A stretch of DNA of 64,000 nucleotides, taken from contig CM030869.1 of the NCBI GenBank assembly GCA_018105865.1, forward strand, positions 780,837-844,836, given 5' to 3'. This stretch comes from Metaphire vulgaris (taxonomy: Eukaryota > Annelida > Clitellata > Crassiclitellata > Megascolecidae). Shown piece after piece: positions 37,411 to 48,324 of this stretch. A program made the position numbers and the translations under genes. Under the pieces are notes generated by a model. The model searched no databases and was not told the origin of the DNA. It saw nothing but the letters and a program-made list of their open reading frames with translations. Position 1 is the stretch's first letter. The number at the start of each line of letters is the position of its first letter.

Positions 37411-37457
37411 AATTTATTTACCATTGTGACTGTGGTATATATGCAATGGGTCGGATG

Positions 37458-37620
37458 CAGTGTTTTATCCAGGCCTGTTAGGGGGAGATTTCTCCCAAAA
37501 CATCAAAATTCTACACAAAAATGTCAGCAGTGACAAATTTTTGCATTGAACTGTGTTGCTTCCCCTCCAACCAAGTCAATTTGCCCCCAAAGGCCTGAGG
37601 TCTGATGTATAATAACACTG
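37458..37620. mobile_element. hAT-like MITE family U, copy 3
   Basis: Starts CAGTGTTTTATCCAGGCC and ends near ATAACACTG. Flanks GTCGGATG and ATCAGATG match at 6 of 8. It is more decayed than the copy at 11888. Confidence 0.7.
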
Positions 37621-38604
37621 ATCAGATGCAGCATTCGGTCAAATAATGCTTTACATAGTAATTAACACATTTTTAGCAATTTGTCAAATAAAAATGCAGA
37701 GAAGAAATAGAATACCAGAAGGGAATCGACTCCTGCTGAATTAATAGCCTAACATAAATTATGTACAAATAAATTTAATATGCAGATGACACAGAGTACG
37801 TAAATGTAAAAGTGCAAAGAAAAACTTTTAGACTGTTTCAATGACCTTCCTGTAGCTTCTCTCACAACGGCAAATTAATTATAACTTGTGTCTCTGTTGT
37901 CTACAAAACCAATTGTACAATGACCCAGATACCCTAGATTGCCTTACTAACCATTCTATAAGATATTCGGCAGGACTTTCATTTGTTGATGTCTCCCATT
38001 CCTCTACACTCAATGGTGCTAGTTTATAGTTTGAAATGGCTGGGAGGTCCCTATTTCAAGCATGTGGAGATGTGGATGGAAATTAAGACGGCCATATTTG
38101 ATTATTCTTGCATGATTTGAAGCACAGGAGATGGATACAATCAAAAATGTGGTTTTTGTTGGAGAGTTTGTTCAATTAGTCGAAATTTTTACATTTCCCT
38201 ACTGCACACTGACTATTCAATTGCCTTCCATTGGCTTCTGTGACACAGCAAAGTAGGGCCTAATTATAAAATGTGTTTTGTTGTCTATAAAACTGTTGTA
38301 CTATGAACCAGATATCTTAAGATACACAGCTAATCCCTTGTTTGCAGATATATAGAAGTAAAGTAACTTAAGTTCTATATTTATTAATTTCATCTGCAGA
38401 ATTTAACAGAATCAGTGTACATTGGAGTAAATAATTTGTTTCTTGTTATTGATCTGAACAGAAATGTACAGCTTTTATTTCCATGTAAGTGTAATTGATT
38501 TTTTATATATATCCTGCATATGTGTGTTGGGACTGTTTACCGGTATTTCGAAAAAATAATTATTGTTACTTTTATTTGTGATTCGTTTAAAAGGAGATGC
38601 GAGG

Positions 38605-40644
38605 ATGTCTTCAACTCTTGTTGAAACCGTTTCAATAAACTACGAGGACTTCAGCGACAGCTTCCTCACCTGTGGCACCTGCCTGTGCATGTACAACAAT
38701 GAGGAGCGCACTCCAAAACTCCTCAGCTGCTCACACACGGTCTGCCAGAGTTGTCTCGAGCACATCATCGACGCTCAAGGGAGAAATACCCCGACGTTTC
38801 GCTGTCCGATCTGCCGCGAGACGATCAGCATACCTCGCGGCGGGGTCATGTCGTTCCCGCCAAGCTTCATCGTCAACCAGCTGCTCGACCTGATGGGTCG
38901 CCAGCGCCGCGACGTAATTCCGAAGTGCGCTCAGCACTCGCAGACGGAACTCAAGTTCTGCGAGTCGTGCGACGTCGTTTTCTGTGTCGACTGCACCGGA
39001 GGGTCACACAACGGCGGAGGCGCGAGCGCGCACACCATTATACCATTTTCGATAGCGATCAAACGCATGTCGGAGATACTTCTGTACAAGGCAAGTCTGT
39101 GCATGAAGAACCTCGAGAGCGCCATCGACATCGTCTCCGACGAGATCAGCAAACTCGACGACAGCGCGGAACGCTGCGTCGAGACGGTCGTCAAGGTCTT
39201 TCAGGACGTGACGAACATCGTCGAGCAGCGCAAGATGGAGGTCGTTCAGATGGTGAGGAAGATTCGCGACGAGAAGAAGCAGGTTCTTAGGGAGCAGCTC
39301 GACATCGTGGAATCGGAGAAGCGACGCGTTCAGGCCGACTGTCAGGGACTCCAGCATCAGGTGGAGGTGAGGAACATCACCGCAAAGATCGGCGATCTCA
39401 ACGAGAAGCTCGACGTCTCGGCGACCCTGACCGAGCCACGCGAGAACGCTTTCATGCAGTTTGAATATCGCCACAACGCCGCGATGGCCGACGTCTTCAA
39501 CGCTCTGAATCGATTCGGAAAGATCACGATCAGCAAAACATTCCCTGCCCTCTGCAAAGCGACCGAAATCAAGACGGCCACGATCCACCTGAAGTCGGTC
39601 GTCACCGTGACGACAGTCGACTACCACGGAAACACGAGAACGAGCGGAGGAGACCCGGTGGTGACGAGGATGCACAGTATTAACGGAGACGAAATTCCCG
39701 TAGATCTCATAGACAACGACAACGGTCTCTACACTCTGACTTTTACCCCAAAGTCCACTGGTCAGCATCGTCTGTCAATCTCGATCTTTGATCGCCCGAT
39801 CAAGGACGGTCCTCTGTTGATCGACGTCACCGATCACATTAATCCGATCTTGAAGGTCGGAAGCTCGGGATCCGGCAGCGCAAATTTCAAGCAGCCGGTG
39901 AGCGTCTGCTTCCGCGAAGGCCGTGTTTTTGTCCTCGACACGGGCAACAGCCGTGTGAAGATCTTCGACGAGAACCTACGCCTCGAACAGCACCTTACGG
40001 GGCAGGGTCTCGAACAGCACAGCACGACCGGAATGGCGATTACCGGTGCCGGTAATCTCGTGCTCATGAACTGGCGCACCAAACACGTCACCGAAAGGAC
40101 TGTGGACGGTGCGGTCGTCAGGCAGTTCACCTCGCCGGAATTCGTCGAACCGGTCGCCGTGGCCGTCAACGGACACAACGAGATCATCGTGGCGGACAAC
40201 GGCGTCGGGAAACTGTTTGTCTTCAGCGAGTCCGGGTCACGGTTGAACGTCATCGGCAGCAAGGGCAGTTCCCCGGGCTGCTTCAAGCTGATCAGCGCCG
40301 TCTACGTGACTCCGGGCAACGACTTGATCGTCTGTGACCATCGGCTGCAGATGTTCTCGCGTTCCGGTCAGTACCTGTGCGAACTGTCGGCGAACACCCC
40401 GAGCAGGATCGGCGGCACCTACGGCGGCGTCTGCGTCGACAGGCTCGGCAACTACCTGGCGACGAGGTCGGAGAAAGGTCGTTGCGTCGTTCAGGTGTTC
40501 ACTCCATCTCGTCAGTGGTTGTTTGACATCGACAGTCACGAGGATCGGCTGAAGCGGCCAACCGGGGTCGTCGCGAATCACAGCGGCCACGTTTACGTCG
40601 TCGACCTTGGCAACGACTGTGTCAAGAAGTTTCGATACATTTGA
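38605..40644 (+). CDS. TRIM-NHL protein: RING, B-box, coiled coil, filamin repeat, NHL propeller
   Basis: One uninterrupted frame of 679 residues from the ATG at 38605. The ATG 42 bases upstream is also in frame but precedes a plausible acceptor (TTTAAAAG), so the later start is preferred. RING C3HC4 at residues 23-70: C23, C26, C42, H44, C47, C50, C67, C70. B-box at about 109-148, with Cys/His ligands in KCAQHSQTELKFCESC and following. A coiled coil runs about 170-300, a filamin-like Ig domain about 325-410, and NHL repeats about 415-679, with recurring 'V.V...G.I.V.D....' blades. TRIM proteins of this layout (TRIM2/3/71 class, nematode nhl-1, insect homologues) are E3 ubiquitin ligases, and some bind RNA through the NHL face. 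Sequence around the RING looks closest to an invertebrate subclass, so no vertebrate symbol is given. GC content is far above the neighbouring DNA. No other gene lies within 5 kb. Confidence 0.93.
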   Translation: MSSTLVETVSINYEDFSDSFLTCGTCLCMYNNEERTPKLLSCSHTVCQSCLEHIIDAQGRNTPTFRCPICRETISIPRGGVMSFPPSFIVNQLLDLMGRQRRDVIPKCAQHSQTELKFCESCDVVFCVDCTGGSHNGGGASAHTIIPFSIAIKRMSEILLYKASLCMKNLESAIDIVSDEISKLDDSAERCVETVVKVFQDVTNIVEQRKMEVVQMVRKIRDEKKQVLREQLDIVESEKRRVQADCQGLQHQVEVRNITAKIGDLNEKLDVSATLTEPRENAFMQFEYRHNAAMADVFNALNRFGKITISKTFPALCKATEIKTATIHLKSVVTVTTVDYHGNTRTSGGDPVVTRMHSINGDEIPVDLIDNDNGLYTLTFTPKSTGQHRLSISIFDRPIKDGPLLIDVTDHINPILKVGSSGSGSANFKQPVSVCFREGRVFVLDTGNSRVKIFDENLRLEQHLTGQGLEQHSTTGMAITGAGNLVLMNWRTKHVTERTVDGAVVRQFTSPEFVEPVAVAVNGHNEIIVADNGVGKLFVFSESGSRLNVIGSKGSSPGCFKLISAVYVTPGNDLIVCDHRLQMFSRSGQYLCELSANTPSRIGGTYGGVCVDRLGNYLATRSEKGRCVVQVFTPSRQWLFDIDSHEDRLKRPTGVVANHSGHVYVVDLGNDCVKKFRYI

Positions 40645-43437
40645 TTTCGTCGTCCAAATTCTCGTAACTGCGACTGATTCTCACGTTATCGCATAGGATT
40701 TCGTTTTGTTGCATCTTGCGTAGCTTGATCTGTCTTGTGTTGTGCCGGTTGACTCTCTGCTCTATGCTTCCATTTTGTACGGTTACTTCAGTTTGATAGA
40801 AGACGTTCTTTGTCTTTAAATCAGCTAGAGTAATCAATACAGTCAAGCCTGTCTACGGTAATACATACCCCTTTTAATGCCATATAACTTATTATTATCA
40901 GCACCCTAATGATTCATTTATGCCGTCAAATGTCTGTCAATATCACCGTTGTTTGATGCTTTGATCCCTTTACTCTGAGGCATTAAATGCAATGCCAATT
41001 TCTTATTCTGCACATCTTTATCAAGTTCTCCTTGCATCACTGTCTCTGAAGCTTTGATATTCAGTCAGATGGTTGAGGCAACCTTGTGTTGCTCTTCTGT
41101 TCTAACTTCCAACAATTACGTCTCCTTTCAGCTCTTCACTCACTCGTTAATTATTTGCAAGCACGTGAGTCAGTCGGATTAAGTTCTTCATTGACACCAA
41201 AGATCTTTTCTTTCCAATACCTGTCGCAGGCATTTGATGCAGCAGGTGGCCTAAAAGAGAGTGGGTTTGTGTGTGAATATATTCCAGCATAAATTGTCGC
41301 TGTATGTGTAGCATAGGAATTTCACTGGCATTGTCTTAAATCAAGGATTTTCAAGCGTTGATTTGTTTGGCATTTTTGAAGCCTTATTGTTTTGAGTGTT
41401 TTAGGAATATATGTTACACGGTTGGTCTCCTAGATTCTCACTCTTAGCAGATAAATGCGTTTGCAACACATCACTAGTTGTTGTTATTCTCTCGGGTAAT
41501 TTATGATTTTTTAACAGAATGAAGCACTTGATTGTTCATATCTTAAATGTAGGCATAGTGTCTTAGTATGTAAAATTTCTAGCCTTTGGTCTCACATCAA
41601 CTGTAAATATTTGTGCACGTTTGGCTTTATGATGTACAGAGCGTATCCACTTAGAGAAAATTCTAGGTAGTTGTTATGTATTGTTATCAGCATCTAGTAT
41701 CGTTTATAATTGCTGTAGTGAATTTGAAATTTCGTGTTCAGGCTCCAGTTTTGTCAATATTTCCTCAAATACTGGTACATACACCCGATAGATTCACATT
41801 TTGTGAGTTTCATTCAGCAATGTCTGATCCTCACTCTCGGAAAATTTTGGTAGAATCTGAGAGCCGCTTTTAAGAATTTATATTGTATTTTGGGTGTTGT
41901 TTTTACATGGGATTGTGTTGATAAGGTTTTCTCCCTCAGAATCTGACTGTGGTTGCAGCCAGTACAAATGGTTGCAGTTCAGTGCATTTGGTCATTTGAA
42001 GTTTGGCCTTTTCGCATAAAATTTGGTCATTTCATAATGACTAAATCAAGGGCTCTCATTTACTTAAATTTTCTTGTGACAATTAAAAGAGGTTGGCTAG
42101 CAACATTCCTAGACTTCGGTGGACCCTAGAATTCATGGTGGACCCGGAGCCTTCCAAAGATTCGCCACACCATTTGCATAATGCATGCTGACAAATGTAA
42201 TCTGTTCTTATTTATTTCCAATTATTGAGAACCGAAGATTGCTAACAGACTTTTCAAAGTCACTGTTAGGTCAAAGGTGTATTAAGTGAAGACTTGATTG
42301 AAAGGTGCACTCTGTCTATCATCTCTCCTCTCAGTGTAAGACGTTTCAGTTGTCGATCGGCCAGCGGTTTATTTCGAAACTAATGATTCTTAGGTGCTCT
42401 GAGTGCAAATTATTCCTGTAATTTATCAATATAGGAAGACGGTCTCTCGGCTGTTCTCTGTCGTTTGTGCAGCTTACATCAAACGAGACATCTTATTTCG
42501 ACCTGAGAGGAGAATATTTTTGTGTGCTTTTTTTCTTCATTTTTTTTCACACATCTGAGGCACTTCTAAATGCTAAGAGTGCTAAGATGAGTAAGTAAGT
42601 AAGTAAGCAAAGACATAGTTTCTGTTTTTCAGATCATAATTATCGTTTTGCATAATGAACGACTAACCTCAAGAGCTGTGTGCGTTTAATTTGGCCTTGA
42701 ATGACCATGTCCGGTTTCATAATAATACCTCCCCCCCAGTTAGTGTGGGAAAACAGGCCCTATTTTACAAATTTAGAGCGAGTTTCCATTTCAACAGACC
42801 TCCCGTTTTTCGTTTAATCGGATATTGATTGCCATCTCCCACTATTGCACTGTTGACAGAAGGATGGGGGGTCCATCTGCCACTCTTCAGCTGTTATTTG
42901 TTAGTCTCGTATAAAGTCCTTTTCATTTAGGATGTAATTTTCATCATTTTCTTACTTTCTAAAGTTAGTTTATTCGTTGTTCAGTAGATTTCAGCTGTTG
43001 CACGAGATGCAGATTGCACTGTTGCGTATGATGTTCCGTTGCACAATTGTTGTATTTCAACGCCCTGTTTGGTAGCACACAGCATTCTAAACAGTTACCA
43101 GCACCAGTAATTAATCAAAAATAGAAATTGTAAATTCTCTTGGTCAGGATTCGGAAAATTTTGCTGCAGAAAATGTTAAGATATTTGCCATAAAATTCAT
43201 GCTGTCTAAGCCTAAGTGCCAACAAGTAAGTTTTATCTATGAAAGATAATTAAATTGTAATAAAGTAGTAATTCTAAGACGACTGTGTTTTAAGTCCATT
43301 GGCCATGTTGAAAATATCATAAGTCTCTCAGTTTCTTTCTTTCTTGTCTGCCGTTAATGAAATTTTGTTAGAGAATTGAGATTAATTGGTCACTGGGCTG
43401 TTTATTATTTGCACCAAAACGGAACAAAGCGGTTATA

Positions 43438-43585
43438 CAGTAGAACTTCGATAGAAGGGACTCGGTTATAACGCTTACTCGGTTATAAAGTACCGCAAAG
43501 TTCCCGTTTGCTGCTCTACCATATTTGGATGGTATTGGATATAACTTGCCTCGGATGTAACGTACGTTATAACAAAGTTCTACTG
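43438..43585. mobile_element. Tigger/pogo-like MITE (148 bp)
   Basis: Ends CAGTAGAACTTCGAT and AAAGTTCTACTG, flanked by TA on both sides (43436-43437 and 43586-43587). The 'CAGTAGAAC' start and TA target are characteristic of Tigger/pogo members of the Tc1-mariner superfamily. Confidence 0.8.
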
Positions 43586-43595
43586 TATTTAAGTC

Positions 43596-43937
43596 CAGTG
43601 TTTATTCTAGCCACCTTGACATTGGGGGGAGGGGGGATTTTGAAATGTTTGGGGGACAAGGTCTGAGTCTCCAAAAACCTTGACAAGCGAAAAAAGGTCA
43701 TCCTTCCAACCTTCCTAATATTTTTTACCCTTCTCAAATGCCCTGGCAAGCAAAACAATTGACATCCTTACATTTTCCCCTCTCAAAAAAAATAAAAGCC
43801 CCACCCCTACCCCCGTTGTCACACTTTGGGGGCGGGAAATTTGAAATTTCCATTCCCTATGCAACATATAACAAATTTGGGGGAATTTTAAAACTGGGGG
43901 GAGTATTCCCCCCAGAGAAGGCCTAGAATAAACACTG
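43596..43937. mobile_element. hAT-like MITE (342 bp)
   Basis: Terminal repeats CAGTGTTTATTCTAG and CTAGAATAAACACTG, with a 9-bp direct repeat ATTTAAGTC at 43587-43595 and 43938-43946. It landed 10 bp beyond the Tigger-like element, so the two are almost contiguous. Confidence 0.85.
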
Positions 43938-45993
43938 ATTTAAGTCCAACAGCAATTGACTGCAGGTATCTTGGTGCTTGCAAATTACAACTACAAGGAA
44001 TCGTCTATTGTAGAAACTGAGATGAAGTCACTGCTGCCAGTTTCTGCAGTTGGGTCTTCTCATTATTTATTTATAATAAAATTACTTGTTTTTACAAGTT
44101 GTACTATTACAAGAATAGTTAACTCTTATGCATACTTATTATTTCTCTCTGCATTTTAAGAACAAATTGGAAGCTTAATGTTCATATTTGTGTGAGAGTT
44201 TGCATATTGCATAATTCTAATAAGTCGTTTTCTATAAATTTCTTGAAACGAATTCTTTTTAACTTTCTCAAAATGCATTTTTTCAGTATTTTTATGTTAG
44301 ACAAATTTAAGAAACTCCAAACTGGAAGGATGTCCTTTTTTCCATGAAATATAACTTTCAAATGCGCAGCATTTAAGTAAGTTTTCAGTAAATTTGCATC
44401 ATTCAAATATTTATTTGTGTCGTGTTTTTTCTCTCTCGCTTATTTGGGCCGTTTTGTATGTTAGGCCGATTGGCATCTGAGTGACGCTAGTGTAACACAG
44501 CGTCCACAGCAATTGAAATGGTCCGTCAGTTAATAGGATGTGAGTCTGTCGTTGTTAGCGGCATTTGATATTTGGTTGAGGCTGTTGTTGTTTAGTTTGA
44601 CAGTTGAATAATTATTAAAACTCTTACAGGAGTAGTTTAACTTCACTTTTCTCTTGCAATTTTTCACGTGCATTGAAATAACACAGTATCACTAGGAATT
44701 CAGTTCGCTCGACCATACAGTAAGCGTAGAGTCACTCCCCACTTTTCGAGAGGTTATGCTAGGGAAGGAGAAAGGATGCTATAGGGATTGCCCTCACCAC
44801 ACCACACCCCCACCACACTTTCATCCAGGTTAACCCCTATAGGATCACTTGAACTACTATTTTGAAGAGCACTTTATCTGTGCCATTCAAACTGCACCTC
44901 CACAGTTTTGAAGTCATGTTGACCTGTTTGACCGTGTGAATTGCGGCTTGCTACACCCCCCCCCCTAGAATAGGGGTCGTGCCCCGGTGGCTGCGGTGGT
45001 TAGACTTTATTTCAACTGCGAAAGTTTACCCATCTGTTTACTCTTTCCAATCGATATCTCTGGCAGAAAGGCCTCCAACTTTTGTTGGCTTAATGCCCCC
45101 CCCCCTAACTACGACCCCTGTTGCCTAACACCAGAATTGTCTGTCCTTAGAATGCGGTCTCGTTGCTATTTGATTTACGCAGTTCGCAATTAACAACAAT
45201 TCCGACATCGACTCACCTGGGTCTTACTGATTTCTGCTCATAGAACAGGTTACACAGGCCTAGTGCTGTAGTAGGAGTGTAGGTGCCTAAAAGAAGAGGC
45301 CTTTTGGAAGTAGTAGAGGCGCTGGCCTAGGTCTCTTAGACTGCGGCTGCCATGGTAAGCATTCGTGACAACAGTTAATTCTCTGTCGTCGACGAATGAA
45401 GAAGAATCGTTTTGAACGCGGAAAATCTCTCGAGTAGCCTATTAGTTCTTCAGTTTGAAGATAATTTCGAGGGAAGCGCCTAACAACAACTCTGGTACAC
45501 GAAGAATCTGTTTAAAATTATTTATGAGTAATGTTAACTTAATTTGTTATATCATATTTCGCTATTTTTTCAGCAGTGATGACTGACGGGTAGGCCTAAT
45601 CGGAAGTTGTTTCATATCTTTCTCAGTTTCTAATAGGTTTGTTTCTAGGACAAAAATCATGGAAGTGGTTGATTTTTCAAAAGGGCGATCAGTGGAAGTC
45701 GGATCACGGCTAGGCCTGCTCCAAAGATTTCGACTTTTACTGGGGGTAGACCCGGGAGAGGGGTGTCCGGCTGAAAAACGGAATCGTCGCTCTTCACCGG
45801 TGGAGTCTGCCTTGACCAGTGGGAGGAGGGGGCAATTGAACACTAGTATTGGGTATCTAGGAAATAATTTCAGTTGCATCAATGATGGGTGCTTAGTAGT
45901 CGTTATGCATTCATCGAAGGCGATAAATGAACAAGTTCCTCTTTTCTATCCTCCCTCCACCCTCTCTCTCTCCCTGACTAGGTGGCTGTACCC

Positions 45994-46150
45994 CATAGGC
46001 GGATTCACAGTTTAATATTTGGGTAGGCTAGCATGGGGGTCTGGGGGTGCGACAGACCTGGTGTTGATGGAAAAAACATTTTTTTTGTTTTGATTGGGAT
46101 TAGTTGGGTAGGCTTAAGCCAACCCTAGCCTCAAATAAAATCCGCCTATG
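45994..46150. mobile_element. hAT-like MITE family Y, copy 2 (157 bp)
   Basis: Ends CATAGGCGGATT and AAATCCGCCTATG, with a perfect 8-bp duplication CTGTACCC at 45986-45993 and 46151-46158. It lies just upstream of the first coding exon of the next gene. Confidence 0.9.
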
Positions 46151-46263
46151 CTGTACCCTATAAATTGGATAGGATAATAGATGATGATGATGATGATGAT
46201 TATTATTATTATTATTATTATTATAAATAATAGCGATTTTTGCCGTGTCTTTCAGTCCGTTAG

Positions 46264-47777
46264 ATGTCGTTGCGTACCGTTCCAATGGGCAGTGGCAAGG
46301 GCCCCAACCAGCGAGTCTACCACGGACAGAACGACGCCGTCCATGGAGGAGGAGGAGGAGCAGGAGGAGCAGCCCCGAAAGCGAAGACCGCCAAGGAACT
46401 CAAGATGGAGAAACTGAAGCAGAGTCTACACGGAGAGAACGCCCATGTTCCCGACTGCCTCGTCTGGAACGCCAAGGATCAGACGGAAACGACGACGAAG
46501 CAGAAGAACGGACGGAGAACAAAGGGTCAGCAGGGCAAGGACTACGCGGCGACGACGACCGAGGACGGCGGCAGAGAGTTCACCATCACCGGCTACAAGG
46601 CTCTCCCGAGGAACCCGGAGCTCGGCAGGCCGAAGAATCACCTGTACGGAGACGAAGGCCCACCGGACGCTCACTGGAAGCAGAGACCGAACGACGGTGG
46701 AGTGGCCGAGGCGATGGTCGGCTGGCCGAAGGCACGACAGGAGGAAATGGAAGAAGGGGAACGCCGCCGCCGAGGAAGGGACGGGATGGCATGGGACGTG
46801 GACCACCGCGGCAACGACGACGGGGCCAAGGAGGAGGAGGCGAAGAAGAAGCCGCCGCCGCCGCCGCAGAGGAAGCAGCGGTTGGCAGACGGCGACAGCG
46901 ACGTCGTCATGGACGAACTGATCTCGCATCGTTTCCTCCGTGAGAGCGCCGATCGACTGCGTCAACGGAGGGAACAGCAGGCGACCGACCAGGCGACCGC
47001 CCACCGCAACCGACACAACTTCCGCCAGAACAAGACGTCCGTGCTGAGGGCGGAGGCGATCGGAGACTCCGCCGGGGCCTGGAGACAGACGAACGATCCG
47101 AAGGAACTTTGGAAGATGTCGCGCTTCGCCAACGCCAGATCGAGGCTGAACGACTGCACCCAGTGCAGACGCCACGACTGCTACCGCGAAGACGGAAGAG
47201 GTCAGTGGAGGTCAGAATACATGGGCCATTGGTGTACACTTGGATGAAAAAGTGGAGGGCTCAACCATTATACAGTATCTTCATCTTCTCTATCCCTTAT
47301 TACCTCCCCATTCCTCTACGCGCCTCTTCCTTCTTTTCTCCATTTTCTTTGCACTAACCACACCCATCCCATTCAGGGGCGTAGCGAGGAATTTGATTTG
47401 GGGGGTATAATGTGATTAGGGGGTATAAATCTTTAAAAACGTTGAAAATCTTACAAAACAAATTAGAGTTTAATATTTTGGTAGGCTAGCATGGGGGTCT
47501 GGGGGTGCCGTCCAGCACGCGACAGACCTGGTGTTGGTGGAAAAACATTTTTTTGTTTTGGTGGGATTAGTTGGGTTGGCTTAAGCCTACCCTAGCCTTT
47601 AATAAAATCCGCCTATGATAAGGCTTTCGTTTTATTCGCGTTAAGAGTAAAAGTAGACATAATTTCTTCTGCTGTATCATAACTGAGCTCATGATAACGG
47701 AAGTTGGAATTAGAGGACTGTATGAGCGACAGTGGCTTTCAGCTCAAGAGAAAACCTACTAAACCACTCAAAATCCA

Positions 47778-47843
<66 letters not shown>

Positions 47844-48205
47844 CCAATAATTTATAACGAAGATGTCTGTTCTAGATGAACAGACAGAAGGAAAATAGTG
47901 TTGTTGAACTGTTGCCTTGGTCTGAAGGTTTTCCGATGGAGTCTTGTCGGAAGGACTGCAAAAGACGGTGCGACGAGAAGAACCAGTCGGGTGACAACGA
48001 CCGACAGATGGAGCGCCACAACGGAGCAGACGACGACGACGACGACACTGACAGCGGCAGAGGGCGCTGCGACCACCGTGCCTGTGGATGCGTGCCAGAG
48101 CATCAGAGTAATCAAGTGACCCACGAGGATCGCAGTCATCAGAACCATCTGAACCAATACTCTGACGACGAAGAGAAGACAAAACACGGATTCTACGTTA
48201 TCTAA
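46264..48205 (+). CDS. unrecognised highly charged protein (2 coding exons, junction uncertain)
   Basis: Exon 1 follows an acceptor at 46254-46255. Its ATG at 46264 opens about 315 codons rich in Lys, Arg, Glu, Gln and Gly. There is a GGA-encoded Gly run near residue 25, a Glu/Lys/Pro run near 185-205 (KEEEAKKKPPPPPQRKQR), and a less simple Arg/Asn-rich C-terminal block including DPKELWKMSRFANARSRL. The second exon, ending at TAA 48203-48205, is Asp/His/Cys-rich with a D6 run and CDHRACGCV. Two donors are possible: 47200 (gtcagt) and 47210 (gtcaga). The second, joined to an acceptor at 47883, keeps the 107-codon frame. The first, joined to the better-looking acceptor at 47875, hits a stop after about seven codons. 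An untranslated exon may end at 45354 (ATG, then gtaagc). I recognise no family. AATAAA at 48319 is a likely poly(A) signal. Confidence 0.65.
47376..47617. mobile_element. chimera of MITE families X and Y
   Basis: The left part (from CAGGGGCGTAGCGAGG) is the first ~90 bp of family X. It passes directly into family Y sequence (TTAGAGTTTAATATTTTGG onward), ending AAATCCGCCTATG. X lacks its 3' end and Y lacks its outermost left bases. It lies in the intron of the unrecognised gene. Confidence 0.7.
47778..47841. repeat. (ATT)n microsatellite with adjacent dispersed repeat
   Basis: An ATT tract of about 64 bp. On its left (47740-47777), in minus orientation, lies a copy of the microsatellite-associated repeat seen at 362-424. 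It is about 35 bp upstream of the second exon of the unrecognised gene. Confidence 0.8.
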
Positions 48206-48318
48206 AAAAACAGCAAACTCTTAGGAACTTTGCAAACGTCGATCAGAAAACAACCACAGAATATTACGAACTAAGACTAGTAAACTAGAAAAAGCCCATT
48301 TAGGCCTCTATTGCGCTG

Positions 48319-48324
48319 AATAAA
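48319..48324 (+). terminator. poly(A) signal of the unrecognised charged-protein gene
   Basis: AATAAA 114 bases after the stop codon ending at 48205. Confidence 0.5.

Larger units (their letters stand above)
17990..38560. other. 20-kb stretch without recognisable coding exons
   Basis: No conserved protein or convincing exon is seen on either strand apart from transposon fragments listed separately. Open frames here are mostly microsatellite translations. A CpG-containing stretch at about 18000-18240 ends in a plausible donor (CAG, then gtatcg) and could be an untranslated first exon of the TRIM gene at 38605, which would make this region a long intron. That link is inference only. Confidence 0.4.
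40645..45300. other. intergenic, no gene recognised
   Basis: The 3' untranslated region of the TRIM gene probably occupies the first part, but no clear AATAAA site stands out. Two back-to-back MITEs lie at 43438-43937. A copy of the AGGCGTAAAC-type element of 4074 lies near 44717-44845. C-rich stretches around 44955 and 45100 look like another decayed element. Confidence 0.5.

Noticed and set aside
39004..39768. 254-codon minus-strand frame opposite the TRIM gene
   Set aside because: A shadow of the high-GC coding exon. It has no recognisable domain.
46426..47175. 249-codon minus-strand frame and two other plus frames over the charged-protein exon
   Set aside because: Low-complexity Arg/Leu or Arg/Ser products of GGA/GAC-rich DNA. 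The 46264 frame has the better composition and start.
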